Shown here: positions 17,268 to 27,403 of the stretch, piece after piece
How positions within the stretch are numbered: the first letter of the stretch is position 1
How the letters are laid out: every line of letters starts with the position of its first letter
Assembly: GCA_003576905.1 (NCBI GenBank)
Contig: QEVG01000023.1
Location: 16,809-80,808 of the forward strand
DNA from: Planctomycetota bacterium
GTDB lineage: Bacteria > Planctomycetota > Phycisphaerae > UBA1845 > UTPLA1
Direction of reading: 5' to 3'
Length of the DNA stretch: 64,000 nt
Notes under the pieces: generated by a model
Database searches by the model: none
The model's input: only the letters and a program-made list of their open reading frames with translations
What the model was told of the DNA's origin: nothing
Translations under genes and position numbers: made by a program

Positions 17268-17323
17268 ACCCCGCTCTCGGCCGGGTGGTCTGCGCGATTG
17301 CGCATCGATCTCTCAAAAGAAAC

Positions 17324-17358
17324 ACCGGCGAAGTCCGATCCGATTCGGCTTCGCCGGT
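17324..17358. terminator. Bidirectional terminator hairpin
   Basis: ACCGGCGAAG / CTTCGCCGGT is a perfect 10-bp stem. It is preceded by AAAAGAAAC and followed by TTTTCTTT, so it has a U-tract in both directions. It lies between the convergent CHRD and anti-sigma-like genes. Confidence 0.85.
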
Positions 17359-17411
17359 TTTCTTTACTTCCCGACTGGGTGTATTGATCCGTTCCGCAAC
17401 GAGCGCCGACG

Positions 17412-18437
17412 CTACGGCACCAGAAACGCGTCACTCCGCATGCTCGGCACCTCGCGGCCCGTGTACCGCTCGACGCCGATCACCCGGTAGATGTCGTCGT
17501 TGTCGACCCCGACGCGCGGCGTCGCCGACCAGATCGCGCTCATGTCCGCACGCAGAACGTTCTGACCGTTCAGGCCCCCGTGGCTTCGCGAATTCTCCGG
17601 AATCTGCCCTTCTCCGATCAGCCGCCGATCATCGTCCAGCATCGGGTTCATGTCCGCCACCAGGGGCATGTCCGGCTCGAACTCCGTCTTGCGCCATGGC
17701 GCCGTCACCAGGTTCGCCGAGTAGCTGTTATTTCGAGCGCTCGGAAAGTCATCGAACCGATCGAGATCCGACGCATGCACCGCGAAATCCCCCGCCCGCG
17801 CCGGATCGATGAACGCCTGGGGCGAAACATATCGGCCGCGCACGAGGAGGAACAGGTTGCGGCTGTTGCTGAAGCTGCCCGCGTCTCCCTGCCCGGCGGG
17901 CATCCATGAACCGCCGACCGGCACCGCGCCGGCGAAGGGCATGCTTGCGGAGTTCGCCTCGGTGTATCCGGCAATCCCGCCGCCGATCGTGCGAAGGTTA
18001 TTCGCGCACATCGCCTGCTGCGCCGCGTTGCGCGCCGTGCGATAGCCCGGAACGAGAATGCCGACGAACAAGAGGATCGCTGCCGCGAGCCCGATCAGTT
18101 CGCGCATGGGCATCAGCGGTCCGCCGCCGGTGCCCGCCTCCGCCGCCTCCAGCGGTTCGGCCGCATTGGGGAATTTCAACACGCCCGACGCGCGTTCGAC
18201 ACGTGCCATGATTCTCGCGGTGAAGTCTCGGGGAGCGATGGGTTCGGGATCAAGATCGAGGGGGGCGAGCGTACGGCGTATCCGGGCACAGATTTCGTTC
18301 AAGCGGGCCGAATCGGTGAACGACGCCTCAATGCGCCGGTTCTCGTCCGCGTCGGTCAACCCGAGGGCGTAACCGATCAATTCGGACTGCCGCTGCGCGT
18401 CCGGCACGTCCTGCGAACTGTTCTGCTGATTCGTCAT
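17412..18437 (-). CDS. Putative anti-sigma factor fused to a pilin-like domain
   Basis: 341 aa. Residues 17-85 resemble the helical N-terminus of anti-sigma factors (SELIGYALGLTDADENRRIE ... DFTARIMARVE), without a zinc motif. A membrane helix follows at about 113-131. This helix and what comes after (RELIGLAAAILLFVGILVP, then CANNLRTIGGGIAGY) copy the prepilin pattern, with E113 where pilins have Glu5, but there is no prepilin cleavage site. The C-terminal domain ends with HGGLNGQNVLRADM (H286, D298), a variant of the planctomycete H-X9-DG motif. It lies 21 bases downstream of an ECF sigma gene in the same operon. The inference is that it sequesters that sigma factor at the membrane and senses something outside. 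Confidence 0.75.
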   Translation of the reverse strand: MTNQQNSSQDVPDAQRQSELIGYALGLTDADENRRIEASFTDSARLNEICARIRRTLAPLDLDPEPIAPRDFTARIMARVERASGVLKFPNAAEPLEAAEAGTGGGPLMPMRELIGLAAAILLFVGILVPGYRTARNAAQQAMCANNLRTIGGGIAGYTEANSASMPFAGAVPVGGSWMPAGQGDAGSFSNSRNLFLLVRGRYVSPQAFIDPARAGDFAVHASDLDRFDDFPSARNNSYSANLVTAPWRKTEFEPDMPLVADMNPMLDDDRRLIGEGQIPENSRSHGGLNGQNVLRADMSAIWSATPRVGVDNDDIYRVIGVERYTGREVPSMRSDAFLVP

Positions 18438-18458
18438 GATCCTGTTTCCACCCTGATC

Positions 18459-19088
18459 TCAGTCGCCGCGGCCCCGGCTCCCCGATTCTTCCAGCTTTCG
18501 GTACTGCTGGGCGAAATGCGACACCGCCGCGTGCAGCCGACTCTTCACCGTTCCCAGCGGAATCGAGAGAATGTCGGCAATCTCTTTGTAGGCGAACCGC
18601 TGGAAGTAACCCAGCATCAACACCTCCCGCAGGTTGTCGGGCATTCGCGCCACGACTTCGCCGACCCGACGCCGCGTCTCTTCGGCCTCGAGGGCGCTGT
18701 CGGGAGCGGCCTCGTCGTCCGACAGAAAGTCGAGATAGCTCACCGCGTCCGACGCGTCGCCGCCGGCTCCCTGGGAAAGCGGCAGTTCCCTTTTTCTCAA
18801 CCGCGATCGCAGGAAGTCCCGCGCCTTGTTGGCGGCGATCGTGAACAGCCAGGGCCGAAACCGCCTCGATGCGTCAAAACCCGCCGCCGACTGGAATACC
18901 TGTACAAACGTCTCCTGAACGACATCCTCGGCCGCGGCGGAGTTGCGGATGAACCGGCTTACGAACCGGAACAGGTCCTCGCTGTGCCGCTCGACCAGGA
19001 TCTCGAAGGAACCGTGATCGCCCGAGAGGAAATCGGCCAGCAGGCTCTCGTCTGAAGCAGCGCTACCCCGGTCTCCACGTCGGTTCAC
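18459..19088 (-). CDS. ECF-family RNA polymerase sigma factor
   Basis: 209 aa, with region 2 (LVERHSEDLFRFVSRFIRN, EDVVQETFVQVFQ) and region 4 (EIADILSIPLGTVKSRLHAA) clear, separated by an acidic linker. It recruits core RNA polymerase to its own promoter class. A GTG or ATG start is possible; the ATG at 19088 is chosen and gives a normal region 2 onset. It is the first gene of a two-gene operon with the anti-sigma-like membrane protein, and is divergent from the sigma-54 activator. I do not see an obvious GGAAC-type autoregulatory -35 upstream. Confidence 0.9.
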   Translation of the reverse strand: MNRRGDRGSAASDESLLADFLSGDHGSFEILVERHSEDLFRFVSRFIRNSAAAEDVVQETFVQVFQSAAGFDASRRFRPWLFTIAANKARDFLRSRLRKRELPLSQGAGGDASDAVSYLDFLSDDEAAPDSALEAEETRRRVGEVVARMPDNLREVLMLGYFQRFAYKEIADILSIPLGTVKSRLHAAVSHFAQQYRKLEESGSRGRGD

Positions 19089-19151
19089 TCGTTACCTGCC
19101 ATTCCTACGACCCCGGCCCAATTAAGGTTCTTAAACCAATCGGCCTCTTTA

Positions 19152-19181
19152 TTTATGTCGGTGTCGCCCTGGGTGGGTCAA
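19152..19181 (-). promoter_or_regulatory. Promoter candidate for the ECF sigma operon
   Basis: Read on the minus strand: TTGACC (19181-19176), an 18-base gap, CATAAA (19157-19152), 63 bases before the sigma start. It abuts the divergent promoter at 19189-19218, so the two could interfere with each other. Confidence 0.38.
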
Positions 19182-19188
19182 TTTACCC

Positions 19189-19218
19189 TTGACACCCCCC
19201 ACCGGTCAAAAGTATTGT
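19189..19218 (+). promoter_or_regulatory. Sigma70 promoter for the sigma-54 activator gene
   Basis: A perfect TTGACA (19189-19194), an 18-base spacer and TATTGT (19213-19218). It lies 40 bases before the GTG start. Confidence 0.6.
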
Positions 19219-19258
19219 TCCTTAAGGAAGTTATGACGGATACGGGGCAGCGAAGGTC

Positions 19259-20863
<1,605 letters not shown>

Positions 20864-20888
20864 CAATCGAACATGACCGCGCGGTTCA

Positions 20889-22082
20889 TTACGATCCCGC
20901 CTGCCCCCGCAGCCGCCGGCCGAGAATGAGACTCCCCGCCGCAGCTCCCCCCAATGCCACCGCGCACAGCACGATGCACTTGGGCAGAATCCCCGTGTAA
21001 CCGCCGCCCTGAATCAGCGACATGAACCCGTCATACGACCACCCGTTGATCGTCAGCAGGCCCAGCTTCTGCATCCAGTCGGGCATGATCCACCTCGGCA
21101 CCATGCTTCCGCCGATGGCGCTCATCGCCAGGATGATCGTGGTGCCGAGCGAGTCGAGCTGCTCGCTCGTACGACAAAGCGACCCCAGCAGCACGCCGAA
21201 ACCCGTCGTCGCCAGACACGTCGCCAGCGTCAGAACAAAAAGCCCGCCGGTAATCTCCCAGATCGCCACGCCGAAGGCCAGCCACGCGAAAAGGTACATC
21301 GCGTAACACTGGACCAGCGCGAGCAGAAGCGAAAACGCCATCTCTCCCAGCAGCACGTGCGCCGGCGCGATCGGCGCCGCCAGCAACCGGCGCATTTCGC
21401 CCGTGCCAAGGGCCTCCAGGAGCGATCGCGCCGCACCCGTCGAGGAAAATAACAGGAACATCGGCACGATTCCCGCCAGGAACGTGTGCTTTGAGGCGAT
21501 CTTCATCCGCCGGCTCGCCACGTCGTGCCGCTCGACCTTGATGAGCAGCTGTTCGCCCGGCTGCGTCGACGCCGCGGCCGCCTTGCCCGCCAGCGCCCCC
21601 ATGGTCTTCTGGAAAAAATCACGTCCGGCGGCCATCTGGAGCATGCCGATCACGATCTCCGCCTCGACCGGCTCCAGCTTGTCGTAATAGACCGTCACGC
21701 CGTGGTGCTTCGGTCCGGCCAGCGCGTTCGGAGCTTCCCCGAACCCCTTCGGAATGACGATCGCGACCCGGAACTTGCCGCGATGGCGAATGTGCTCCCG
21801 TACGGTTTCGACGGTCAGCGCCGGCCCCCCATCCTCCTGCACCCGAATGAGCTGAACGTTCTGTTGAGCGAGAATCGCCAGCAGCCGCTGCGACGCGGGC
21901 GAGTCGTCCTCGTCAATGACCGCCACACGAAACGGCCGCCCCGCCGGGCCCGCGAAGATCGCCGTGAAAATTGCATAGAGCACGATGCCCGGCAGAAAGA
22001 TGACCGCCAACGTCGCCGGGGAGCGCGACAGCACGCGGACGTGCTTTCCGGCGAGTGTCGCGATGATCCGCAGTGACCGCAA
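20889..22082 (-). CDS. ABC-2 type transporter permease
   Basis: 397 aa with the ABC-2 permease topology: one N-terminal membrane helix (22-45), a large extracytoplasmic loop to about residue 205, then five helices (for example HTFLAGIVPMFLLFSSTG and ITGGLFVLTLATCLATTGFG). It probably exports a lipid, glycan or antibiotic-like compound when paired with an ATPase. It is the last gene of a minus-strand operon, 17 bases after the GT-C/TPR gene. No ATP-binding protein is next to it on either side, so the partner must lie elsewhere. It ends convergent with the sigma-54 activator (25-base gap). Confidence 0.85.
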   Translation of the reverse strand: MRSLRIIATLAGKHVRVLSRSPATLAVIFLPGIVLYAIFTAIFAGPAGRPFRVAVIDEDDSPASQRLLAILAQQNVQLIRVQEDGGPALTVETVREHIRHRGKFRVAIVIPKGFGEAPNALAGPKHHGVTVYYDKLEPVEAEIVIGMLQMAAGRDFFQKTMGALAGKAAAASTQPGEQLLIKVERHDVASRRMKIASKHTFLAGIVPMFLLFSSTGAARSLLEALGTGEMRRLLAAPIAPAHVLLGEMAFSLLLALVQCYAMYLFAWLAFGVAIWEITGGLFVLTLATCLATTGFGVLLGSLCRTSEQLDSLGTTIILAMSAIGGSMVPRWIMPDWMQKLGLLTINGWSYDGFMSLIQGGGYTGILPKCIVLCAVALGGAAAGSLILGRRLRGQAGS

Positions 22083-22099
22083 TCAGGCACCTCGTCGAC

Positions 22100-23998
22100 C
22101 TACGGCGCGGCGTCCGGCGCGAGCGCCCCGCGCCGTTTTCTGAGGCTTTCCGCGAGCGCCGTCTCGCCGCGCCGCTCCGCCTCGGCGATGCACCGCGCCA
22201 GCAGCGCCGCCGCCTCCGCGCGGTCGCCCGCGCGCTCGCGGAGAATGGCCAGCCGCTCCATCGCCTCCAGGTGCGCCGGCTCCAGCGAGAGGGCGTATCG
22301 TAGCCGCGGCTCGGCTTCCTTGAAGTACCCATGTTCCATGAAAAGACGGCCCAGGGCCACGTGACCTTCCGCCATGTCAGGCTTCAGCGCGAGCGCCGCG
22401 CGATACTGCTCCAGCGCCCGGGCGTCGTCGCCGGCGCGCTCATAGGCCACGGCGAGGTAAAAGCAACTTTCCCAGCGACCCGGATACTCCGCGATGTCGG
22501 CAAGATACTCGGGGATCGCCTCCTCATACCTGCCCTGCCGCGCGAGAATCGCCGCCACGTTCCGATGTACGTTCGAATGCCGCCAGCCCAGGGACAATCC
22601 CTTGCGATAGTGCTCGATCGCCTCTTCGCTGCGCCCCTGCCCTTCGAGCGCGTGCGCCAGATGCGCGTGCGCCCCGCCGCTCGTCGGGTCTTGAGACAGC
22701 GCGAAACGCCAGAGCGTCTCCGAATCCGCCCACCGACGAAGCTGCGCCTGCGCCTCCACGGCGAGCCCGGCAAGGCCGATCAGCGTAAGCAACATCATCG
22801 TCGGACCCCACCGCGCCGCCAGGCGCGCCGCCAGAGCGCCCATGAGAAGCGCGAGCGGCAGGCACGCGAGGTACGAATAGCGATCGGCCACCATCTGCGG
22901 CCCGCGCTGAACCAGGCCGCTCACCGGGAGAATGAGAATGACATGGCAGATCACCGCGGCCACGACGCCCGGCGCGCGCCACCGGATCAGCCACAGCGCC
23001 GCGATGCCCAGCGCGACGCCGACGCCACTGACCACCGCGAGCCGGTGCCATATGCCGAAGCCGACCGGGAACTCGTACAGCGGCGACAGCCCCGTCGGCA
23101 CGATCGTCTTGTGCACATAGAACCCGAGCGAAACGGCGACCTGTGCAAGCCGCGTTGACACCGGGTGCTCCTGAAGAGTGGCCACCGCATCAGCACCCGC
23201 GGCAAGAAGAGCAACCACCGAAACGACCGCGGCGACGAGGAAGAATGGGATCTTCTCGCGCCACGCCGATCGGCCGGGCGCTTCGCCCCACCGGCGCGGC
23301 GTCGCGGGAATGCGCCCCAGCGGATAAACGTCCAGCACAATCAGAATGAGCGGCAACGTGACGGCCATCTCCTTGGAGAGGACCGCCAGCAGATAGAACA
23401 AAAGCGCCGATGCCGGGAATCGGCCGGCGCCGCCGCCCGCGCGCTGCCTCTCCGCGTGCCGCAGGTACGTCCACACCGCGAGCAGCGAGAAGATCGCCGC
23501 AAGAACATCCGCCCGGGCACTGAGCCAGGCCACCGACTCGGCCCGCAATGGATGCAGGCAGAAAAAAAGGGCCGCGGTCGCCGCCCCGAAATAGACCGGC
23601 TCACGACCGCCGCGGGGCGCGGTCAATCGATACAGCCGAAGGGCCACGGCAAAGACGCAGACGGCTGCGATCGCGTGCAGGAAAAGCTGCGACTCGTGAA
23701 AACGCGCCGCATCCAGCCCCCACAACTGGTAATCGACGGCATAGCTCAGCCAGTTCAGCGGCTGGTAATGCCCCATGTAGCGCGTCGTGAAACACCAGCC
23801 GAGGCTGTCCGCCGAAAGCGATCGGATGTGCGGGTTGTTTAAGAAGTAGTCCGGGTCATCCCAGTTGATAAAGTCGCTGGGAATCGCCGGCCGCAACGCA
23901 TAAAGGGTAACGAGGGGAATGCCCACGCCCAGCGCCAGGCAGAGACGCCCGTGCGATGTGCCCGCAGGTTGAGCCGGTTGGAGCGATTGATCCGTCAC
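22100..23998 (-). CDS. GT-C-like multi-pass protein with C-terminal TPRs (TMTC-like)
   Basis: 632 aa. The GTG start overlaps the upstream stop as GTGA, which is preferred over ATG/GTG codons inside the upstream gene. Early in the protein, after the first helix, INWDDPDYF (W46-D47-D48) is the acidic motif of GT-C glycosyltransferases. About ten membrane helices cover residues 20-400, including the HPLRAESVAWLSARAD loop typical of the bacterial/eukaryotic TMTC protein O-mannosyltransferase-like family. Residues 420-620 hold five or so TPRs. It probably transfers a sugar from a lipid carrier to a protein or glycan outside; the donor and acceptor are unknown. Confidence 0.82.
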   Translation of the reverse strand: MTDQSLQPAQPAGTSHGRLCLALGVGIPLVTLYALRPAIPSDFINWDDPDYFLNNPHIRSLSADSLGWCFTTRYMGHYQPLNWLSYAVDYQLWGLDAARFHESQLFLHAIAAVCVFAVALRLYRLTAPRGGREPVYFGAATAALFFCLHPLRAESVAWLSARADVLAAIFSLLAVWTYLRHAERQRAGGGAGRFPASALLFYLLAVLSKEMAVTLPLILIVLDVYPLGRIPATPRRWGEAPGRSAWREKIPFFLVAAVVSVVALLAAGADAVATLQEHPVSTRLAQVAVSLGFYVHKTIVPTGLSPLYEFPVGFGIWHRLAVVSGVGVALGIAALWLIRWRAPGVVAAVICHVILILPVSGLVQRGPQMVADRYSYLACLPLALLMGALAARLAARWGPTMMLLTLIGLAGLAVEAQAQLRRWADSETLWRFALSQDPTSGGAHAHLAHALEGQGRSEEAIEHYRKGLSLGWRHSNVHRNVAAILARQGRYEEAIPEYLADIAEYPGRWESCFYLAVAYERAGDDARALEQYRAALALKPDMAEGHVALGRLFMEHGYFKEAEPRLRYALSLEPAHLEAMERLAILRERAGDRAEAAALLARCIAEAERRGETALAESLRKRRGALAPDAAP

Positions 23999-26172
23999 GT
24001 GCCGACAGGGACACCGTAATCCGTCATCCACGCCTTCATGTCGGCGGTCAGGGCCCGGCCGGCGCGCAGTTCTGCGAGGAGCTTGCGCAGCTCGTCCTTG
24101 AGGCGCTCCCTCTCCGCGGAGTCGGAGGCGGGATCCTTCTCGAGAACGACAACCAGTTGGTGCAGCGTATTGGCCTGGAGCGTTTTGAGCTGCATCGGAT
24201 ACGGCGACCGCACGCGGCGGCACGTCTGGATGGCGTCGTTCATGACCTTGACTGCTTCCTTCACGTCGCCGGCGCTCACCAGGCATCTCGCCAGGTCGCG
24301 CTGAATCCGCACGTATTTGACAGGATCGGGCCGCTGACGCCGGTCGAGAATGTCCAGCGCCTCTTGCAAGGAAAACCTCGCAAGGTCGTAACTCTTCTGG
24401 TCGATCTGGATCTCACCCATCGTGTGAAGGGCGTACACTTCGTCCGTCGAGTTCTTTCCCGCGCGGCTCTCGACGATCCGAAGCACGTCACCGCAGATCC
24501 GGCCCGCGGCATCGAGCTCACCCGCCTCGCGCAGCGCCCCGGCCAGGGCAATCAGCGGAGACGTCGTCTCGCGCTCTCCCTCGCCGTAGAGTGCCTTGGC
24601 ATCGGCGGCAGCACGCTCGAGCACCGGCACGGCATCCTTCGACCGGCCGGCCTCGGTGTAGAGCCGGCCCAGCTGGGTCGTGCGCAGCACAAGCCGCTCG
24701 TTCACCTTCGGCTGCTTGGCCTGGTCCCACTTGTACACCTGCTCGCGAATGAGCAGGGCGTCTTCCACCATCCGCCGCGCCTGATAGACAAGGGCGACCT
24801 GCTCCATCTCGTTCACCGCCGCCCCATACTCGCCCTTCTCGTATAACTCGACGGCCTTGTCGCGCGCCTTGCGCAGGCTCTCCTCGCCTTCGGACTGATT
24901 GCCCGACTCCAGGCAGACCGTACCCAGCATGGTCAGGTGGTTGACGACGTTCTGGTCAACAGGAAGATTGAGCTTTTCATCCTGCGCAACCATCGCCTTG
25001 TAAAGATCCATTGCTTCCGTCAGCTGGCCCTGCGCCCGGTACGCCTGGGCCAGGTTGCTCTTCTCGACGAGTGTGTCCCGGTTCTCAGGACCCAGCGTCT
25101 TTTCGAAGACCTCCAGCGCCCGCCGGCGAAGCGGGATCACCTCGTCTACAAGGCCGATCCTCCCATACAGCCAGGCGAGATTGCTCATCGAGATCGCCGC
25201 GTCCCTCGAGTCAGAACCCATCGTCCGCTCTCGAATCACCAGCGCGCGCAGCTTATGGTTGCCCGCTTCGACCAAGTCCGCTGTCGATGTGTATCCGAGC
25301 GCCGTCCCGAGGTTGTCCATCGTCTCGGCCGTCTCGGGTGTTTCGCCGACGCTCGTGTTCAGAATGAAAAGCGCCCGCCGCAGCGCGTCTTCCGCCTCAT
25401 CGTATTTTCCCTGATAGATCCGCAGCCACCCCATCCGGTCCAGCACTGCCGCGGTCCGCGGATGTCCCTTACCGAACGTCCGCTCGCTGATGCCCAGCGA
25501 ACGGGTCAGTGCCTTTTCGGCGTCGTCCAGCGCACGCAGCTCCGTCTGCGCGTTGCCAAGAATACGAAGCGGCTCAACGAGGTCCGCGCTCTCGGCGCCC
25601 AGAATGCGCTCGCGAATCTCGATCGCCTTCGCCGCTGCCGTGCGAGCCGGCAAAAACTCACTTTCCCGCAATGCCCGGTCGGCGATCTTCTCCTGCTTCG
25701 CTGCTTCGACAAGTTCCTCCCGCTGCTCCCCCGTGAATTCAAGGTACTGATCCATCAGCGTCGAAAACACGCCCGCCGATATGGTCAGATAGTGCACAAG
25801 CCCCACATTCCGTTTGAACTGGTCCAGCGCCTGAACCGCCTCCTGCCGCGCCCGTTCGAAGTCGCCGGCCGACCGGGCGTCGCGGGCCGCTTCAAGATGC
25901 TTCTCCGCCTCGCGCACTTCGGCAATCTGCCCCTCATTCAGGACAACGCCCTCTGCGTTCTTCAGCGGTGGCTTGTTGAGCGGCCTCTGCGAGGCCTGTG
26001 AATAAAGCTCGGCGTGCGTCGGCGACTTCGGACGCGTGGTCGGCGCGGAGGTCGTCGGCCGGGCCGCTTCCTGCGCGAGAGCGGCCGGGCTGCCGCCAAT
26101 CCACGGAAACCAACCGGCGGCGAAAGCCAGGGCAAGCGGCAATCGAACATGGAATCGAATTCCGGCGTTCAA
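23995..26172 (-). CDS. Secreted TPR repeat protein (kinesin light chain-like repeats)
   Basis: 725 aa. A signal peptide covers residues 1-34 (AALAQ), then a Thr/Pro-rich linker. From about residue 80 to 690 it is built of about twelve TPRs of the 42-residue kinesin-light-chain type (for example IRERILGAESADLVEPLRIL and ERTFGKGHPRTAAVLDRMGW). There is no enzymatic domain. It is first in a three-gene operon, coupled by GTGA to the GT-C/TPR protein and followed by an ABC-2 permease; the set may form one envelope export or assembly system, but this is inferred from position only. Confidence 0.85.
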   Translation of the reverse strand: MNAGIRFHVRLPLALAFAAGWFPWIGGSPAALAQEAARPTTSAPTTRPKSPTHAELYSQASQRPLNKPPLKNAEGVVLNEGQIAEVREAEKHLEAARDARSAGDFERARQEAVQALDQFKRNVGLVHYLTISAGVFSTLMDQYLEFTGEQREELVEAAKQEKIADRALRESEFLPARTAAAKAIEIRERILGAESADLVEPLRILGNAQTELRALDDAEKALTRSLGISERTFGKGHPRTAAVLDRMGWLRIYQGKYDEAEDALRRALFILNTSVGETPETAETMDNLGTALGYTSTADLVEAGNHKLRALVIRERTMGSDSRDAAISMSNLAWLYGRIGLVDEVIPLRRRALEVFEKTLGPENRDTLVEKSNLAQAYRAQGQLTEAMDLYKAMVAQDEKLNLPVDQNVVNHLTMLGTVCLESGNQSEGEESLRKARDKAVELYEKGEYGAAVNEMEQVALVYQARRMVEDALLIREQVYKWDQAKQPKVNERLVLRTTQLGRLYTEAGRSKDAVPVLERAAADAKALYGEGERETTSPLIALAGALREAGELDAAGRICGDVLRIVESRAGKNSTDEVYALHTMGEIQIDQKSYDLARFSLQEALDILDRRQRPDPVKYVRIQRDLARCLVSAGDVKEAVKVMNDAIQTCRRVRSPYPMQLKTLQANTLHQLVVVLEKDPASDSAERERLKDELRKLLAELRAGRALTADMKAWMTDYGVPVGT

Positions 26173-26250
26173 AGTGGAACTCCTCTATCGATAATCGCGC
26201 GGCCGGGAGGACGACCCATCGCACGCCGCGCGGGCAGGTAAAAATAGAAC

Positions 26251-26281
26251 GGGCCGCGAGTATCCATACTACTCGCGGCCC
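26251..26281 (-). terminator. Rho-independent terminator of the PEP-CTERM gene
   Basis: A perfect 12-bp stem (GGGCCGCGAGTA / TACTCGCGGCCC) with a 7-base loop. On the minus strand it is followed by GTTCTATTTTTACC, a good U-tract. It lies 66 bases after the PEP-CTERM gene stop and before the TPR gene, so the two are separate transcripts. Confidence 0.85.
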
Positions 26282-26346
26282 GTCATGTTCACAATTATGC
26301 GCGTATCGCGGCAGTTTGATGAGGCCGCGCTCGCGTGCACCACGCC

Positions 26347-27012
26347 TTACCGGCGGCGGCGAAGGCCGAGCAGCGCGCCCAGAGCCAGCAGGCCAAGCGT
26401 GCCGGGCTCGGGAATCAGCGTGCCGGAAATCGTCACGTCGTCGATGCGATTCGTGCCGGCAGAGGCCGTCGTCTGCTTCGACACCATCCGGAAATAAACC
26501 GCAGCCTGGTTGTCCAGATTGCTCGGACCCGTGTGCGGACCGAACAACGAGCCGGCCGTGTAGGCCCCGCTCGACCAGGTCACCTGGTTGATGACGTAGT
26601 CCACAACCAGGGCCGTGAAGTTCGTTCCGTCGGTGCTCCACTCAAGGTCGAATTCCGAAGGGCCGGTCGAGCTTCGCGTCTGCTCCCACTGAATCGTGAT
26701 GCCTTCGTAGCCGAGCGTGCTGGTCCGGAACATGTAATAGTCGCCTTCCGACCAGTTGTTCGAGCTGAACGACTCGAACGAGCCGTTGCCCACCGGGTTG
26801 CTGTACACGGCCGCGCCGACGGTGTGGAACCCCGTCGCCGGGCTGCCGGCGCCGGCGTTCAGGCCGCCCTCGGCAGAATGCGGACCCGCAGTGGTCGGAA
26901 CGCTCGTCTCGAACGTCCACTTGGCCAGCTCCACAAGTGAGCCGGCGGACGCCGTCGAAGATGCGACTGCGAACATCGACAGCGCGACTGCACAAGAAAT
27001 GAAACGCTTCAT
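26347..27012 (-). CDS. PEP-CTERM sorted surface protein
   Basis: 221 aa. The ATG at 27012 has GGAGGTG about 6 bases upstream; longer readings lack a ribosome binding site. A signal peptide covers 1-24 (STASA). The body is a beta-sandwich, Ser/Thr/Gly-rich domain beginning WTFETSVPTTAGPHSAEGG, a style common to PEP-CTERM proteins of unknown function. The tail is IPEPGTLGLLALGALLGLRRRR: the PEP motif, an apolar helix and four arginines. It should be processed by an exosortase and displayed at the surface. Confidence 0.9.
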   Translation of the reverse strand: MKRFISCAVALSMFAVASSTASAGSLVELAKWTFETSVPTTAGPHSAEGGLNAGAGSPATGFHTVGAAVYSNPVGNGSFESFSSNNWSEGDYYMFRTSTLGYEGITIQWEQTRSSTGPSEFDLEWSTDGTNFTALVVDYVINQVTWSSGAYTAGSLFGPHTGPSNLDNQAAVYFRMVSKQTTASAGTNRIDDVTISGTLIPEPGTLGLLALGALLGLRRRR

Positions 27013-27403
27013 CCTGACACCTCCAATTGTTCCGTTTCGCGTGGCGTTCAAACCCTGCCGACCGCTACGATTTGCAGCCGGTTGCGGAGGGCGGAACGCG
27101 GTGAGACTTTCCCTCTCGTAGTATCCAACTACGACATGCAGCATATCAAATCGGGGCGCGCCATTCAATATGGGAACACCCCAATCCGCATTAAGACTCG
27201 ATCAAAAAAATGAACGAAGTCGGCCGCCCGCGGGCCGAAGAAGTGGTTATCGGAGCATATCGTGCGTGGTCCGAAACAGGGGGGTCTCGACGCCGTCGCA
27301 CCGCCCATCCGTCGCCATCAAAATATTGTCAGAAATGAAGTTAGACGAGTTCGCCGAACAGAAAGTCAGCGCTTTGGGGCGCTATCAAACGAGAATCCAG
27401 GGC
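27013..27403. other. Intergenic region between PEP-CTERM and pectate lyase genes
   Basis: 391 bases without a credible gene. The part next to the PEP-CTERM gene is its leader and promoter. The rest, AT-richer and with an AAAAAAT run at about 27206, shows no clear terminator for the lyase gene that ends at 27404. Confidence 0.5.
27120..27149 (-). promoter_or_regulatory. Promoter candidate for the PEP-CTERM gene
   Basis: On the minus strand TTGATA (27149-27144), an 18-base spacer, GATACT (27125-27120). The -10 lies inside a small palindrome, CGTAGT-atcca-ACTACG (27117-27133), which could be an operator. Confidence 0.42.
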
